In this document: piece by piece, positions 6,220 to 6,643 of the stretch
Layout: every line of letters begins with the position of its first letter
Position numbering within the stretch: the first letter of the stretch is position 1
Source of the DNA: Spirochaetaceae bacterium
GTDB taxonomy: Bacteria > Spirochaetota > Spirochaetia > Treponematales > Treponemataceae
DNA: 6,643 bases
Assembly (NCBI GenBank): GCA_017382775.1
Contig: JAFNZQ010000185.1
Coordinates: forward strand, 1 to 6,643
Reading direction: 5' to 3'
Notes under the pieces: generated by a model
What the model saw: the letters and a program-made list of their open reading frames with translations, nothing else
Database searches by the model: none
Told to the model about the DNA's origin: nothing
Translations under genes and position numbers: made by a program

Positions 6220-6643
6220 TTACATTTCATCAGGGAAAAATAGCAAAGTATCGGAATAAAAAATAACACTTTCCCGTAAAGTGTTATTTTCCGGATGCCG
6301 ATTTTTTTTTGTTTTTTGGGGGTTCCCCACTTTTCTCCGAAAAGTTCTCCCCTCCAGCATACCCTCCAGCTTTTTTACGGAGTCCTGCATCAGATTCTCA
6401 TACTGTGCCCGCACTTCGGTGTCCTCTGCCATCGCTTCCAGCGTCTCCACATCGATCAACACATTGTATTCCTTGGTGCCGGACAGTCCTGCCAGATAGC
6501 GATCCGCCTCCTCATCCGTCTCATAGTCTGCCACATAAAAGTCCATATTGGTATAAGTCTTCTTCAGTTCTTCCAACAGTGCCTTTGCTTTCTCCGACAG
6601 CTGTACATTCTTCTTGTTATCCGTCTTATCTGCTTTTTCTGTC
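6220..6643 (-). CDS. DUF6033-like protein fragment, truncated at both ends (start outside window, tail from repeat)
   Basis: The frame is open from the right edge (first full codon at 6642) to a stop at 6222-6220, so the true start lies outside the window. A TTG at 6576-6574 is internal, since the frame continues upstream as VQLSEKAKAL without a break. The genuine part (6642 to about 6347) is soluble, acidic and mostly helical, including LLEELKKTYTNMDFYVADYE and GTKEYNVLID. This resembles my memory of DUF6033, a family of unknown function common in Lachnospiraceae. After KKLEGMLEG the frame enters the repeat copy (RTFRRKVGNPQKTKKNRHP) and then a terminator hairpin, so about 42 C-terminal residues are not native. 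Codon choice (CTG, GCA, ACG, GAG rich) differs from the genes to the left. It may be a transferred, broken gene or an assembly chimera. Family assignment is from memory. Confidence 0.55.
   Translation of the reverse strand, partial: TEKADKTDNKKNVQLSEKAKALLEELKKTYTNMDFYVADYETDEEADRYLAGLSGTKEYNVLIDVETLEAMAEDTEVRAQYENLMQDSVKKLEGMLEGRTFRRKVGNPQKTKKNRHPENNTLRESVIFYSDTLLFFPDEM
6260..6290 (-). terminator. Intrinsic terminator hairpin
   Basis: AAAATAACACTTT (6260-6272) pairs over 13 bp with 6278-6290, around a 5-nt loop (CCCGT on plus, ACGGG on minus). On the minus strand the stem runs into TTTTTTATT, the typical form of a rho-independent terminator. The open frame from the DUF6033-like fragment passes through it, which shows that this part of the frame is not genuine coding sequence. 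Confidence 0.65.
6295..6346. repeat. Truncated second copy of the intergenic repeat element
   Basis: These 52 bp match 3975-4026 at 48 positions, including ATGCCG, the T runs, GGGGGTTCCCC and the left arm of the long hairpin. Homology stops abruptly at 6346/6347, before the right arm of the hairpin and the GC-rich block. The following bases belong to the DUF6033-like coding sequence. Confidence 0.8.

Noticed and set aside
6281..6499. Plus-strand frame across the repeat copy and the DUF6033-like fragment
   Set aside because: It is antisense to a better-supported frame and starts inside a terminator hairpin.

Overview
The window most likely comes from a host-associated spirochaete of the Treponema type. 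This is inferred from the gene set and from remembered resemblances, not from a search. The pointers are a short ParC-like topoisomerase subunit, a MurJ, a secreted protease joined to an outer-membrane-barrel-like domain, a tandem zinc-finger-like repeat protein of a kind I associate with gut and rumen treponemes, and a repeat that looks like treponeme intergenic repeats. The last ~300 bases differ: they encode part of a protein resembling the DUF6033 family of Lachnospiraceae, with Firmicute-like codon choice. They join the rest exactly inside a second, broken copy of the repeat.

Layout from left to right. (1) Positions 1-195, minus strand: the start of a GTG-initiated gene made of 40-residue repeats with the pattern C-x2-C-x14-C-x8-H, running off the left edge. 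Its apparent promoter carries a run of 11 C (11 G on the plus strand) between the -35 and -10 boxes, a classic arrangement for phase-variable transcription. (2) 338-2317, plus: a strong promoter with a very short leader, then a 643-residue topoisomerase IV subunit A (ParC-like). (3) 2339-3919, minus: murJ, the lipid II flippase, convergent with parC and 21 bp away. Its promoter places the transcription start on or next to the ATG, so its mRNA may be leaderless. (4) 3955-4177: no gene, but a GC-rich, highly foldable repeat element. (5) 4178-5893, minus: a secreted trypsin-like serine protease with a C-terminal beta-rich, barrel-like domain. (6) 5894-6219: an AT-rich non-coding stretch with a near-consensus minus-strand promoter about 236 nt upstream of the protease start, preceded by a terminator-like hairpin. 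(7) 6220-6643, minus: a second hairpin, the truncated repeat copy, and the DUF6033-like fragment.

ParC decatenates chromosomes and MurJ supplies cell-wall precursor; both are housekeeping genes. The protease and the zinc-finger repeat protein are accessory, and the latter may be switched on and off. I see no CRISPR array, tRNA, rRNA, transposase or recognisable defence operon. The strongest candidates for something new are the C-tract promoter on the zinc-finger repeat gene and the folded repeat element with its broken second copy at a probable transfer or assembly junction.
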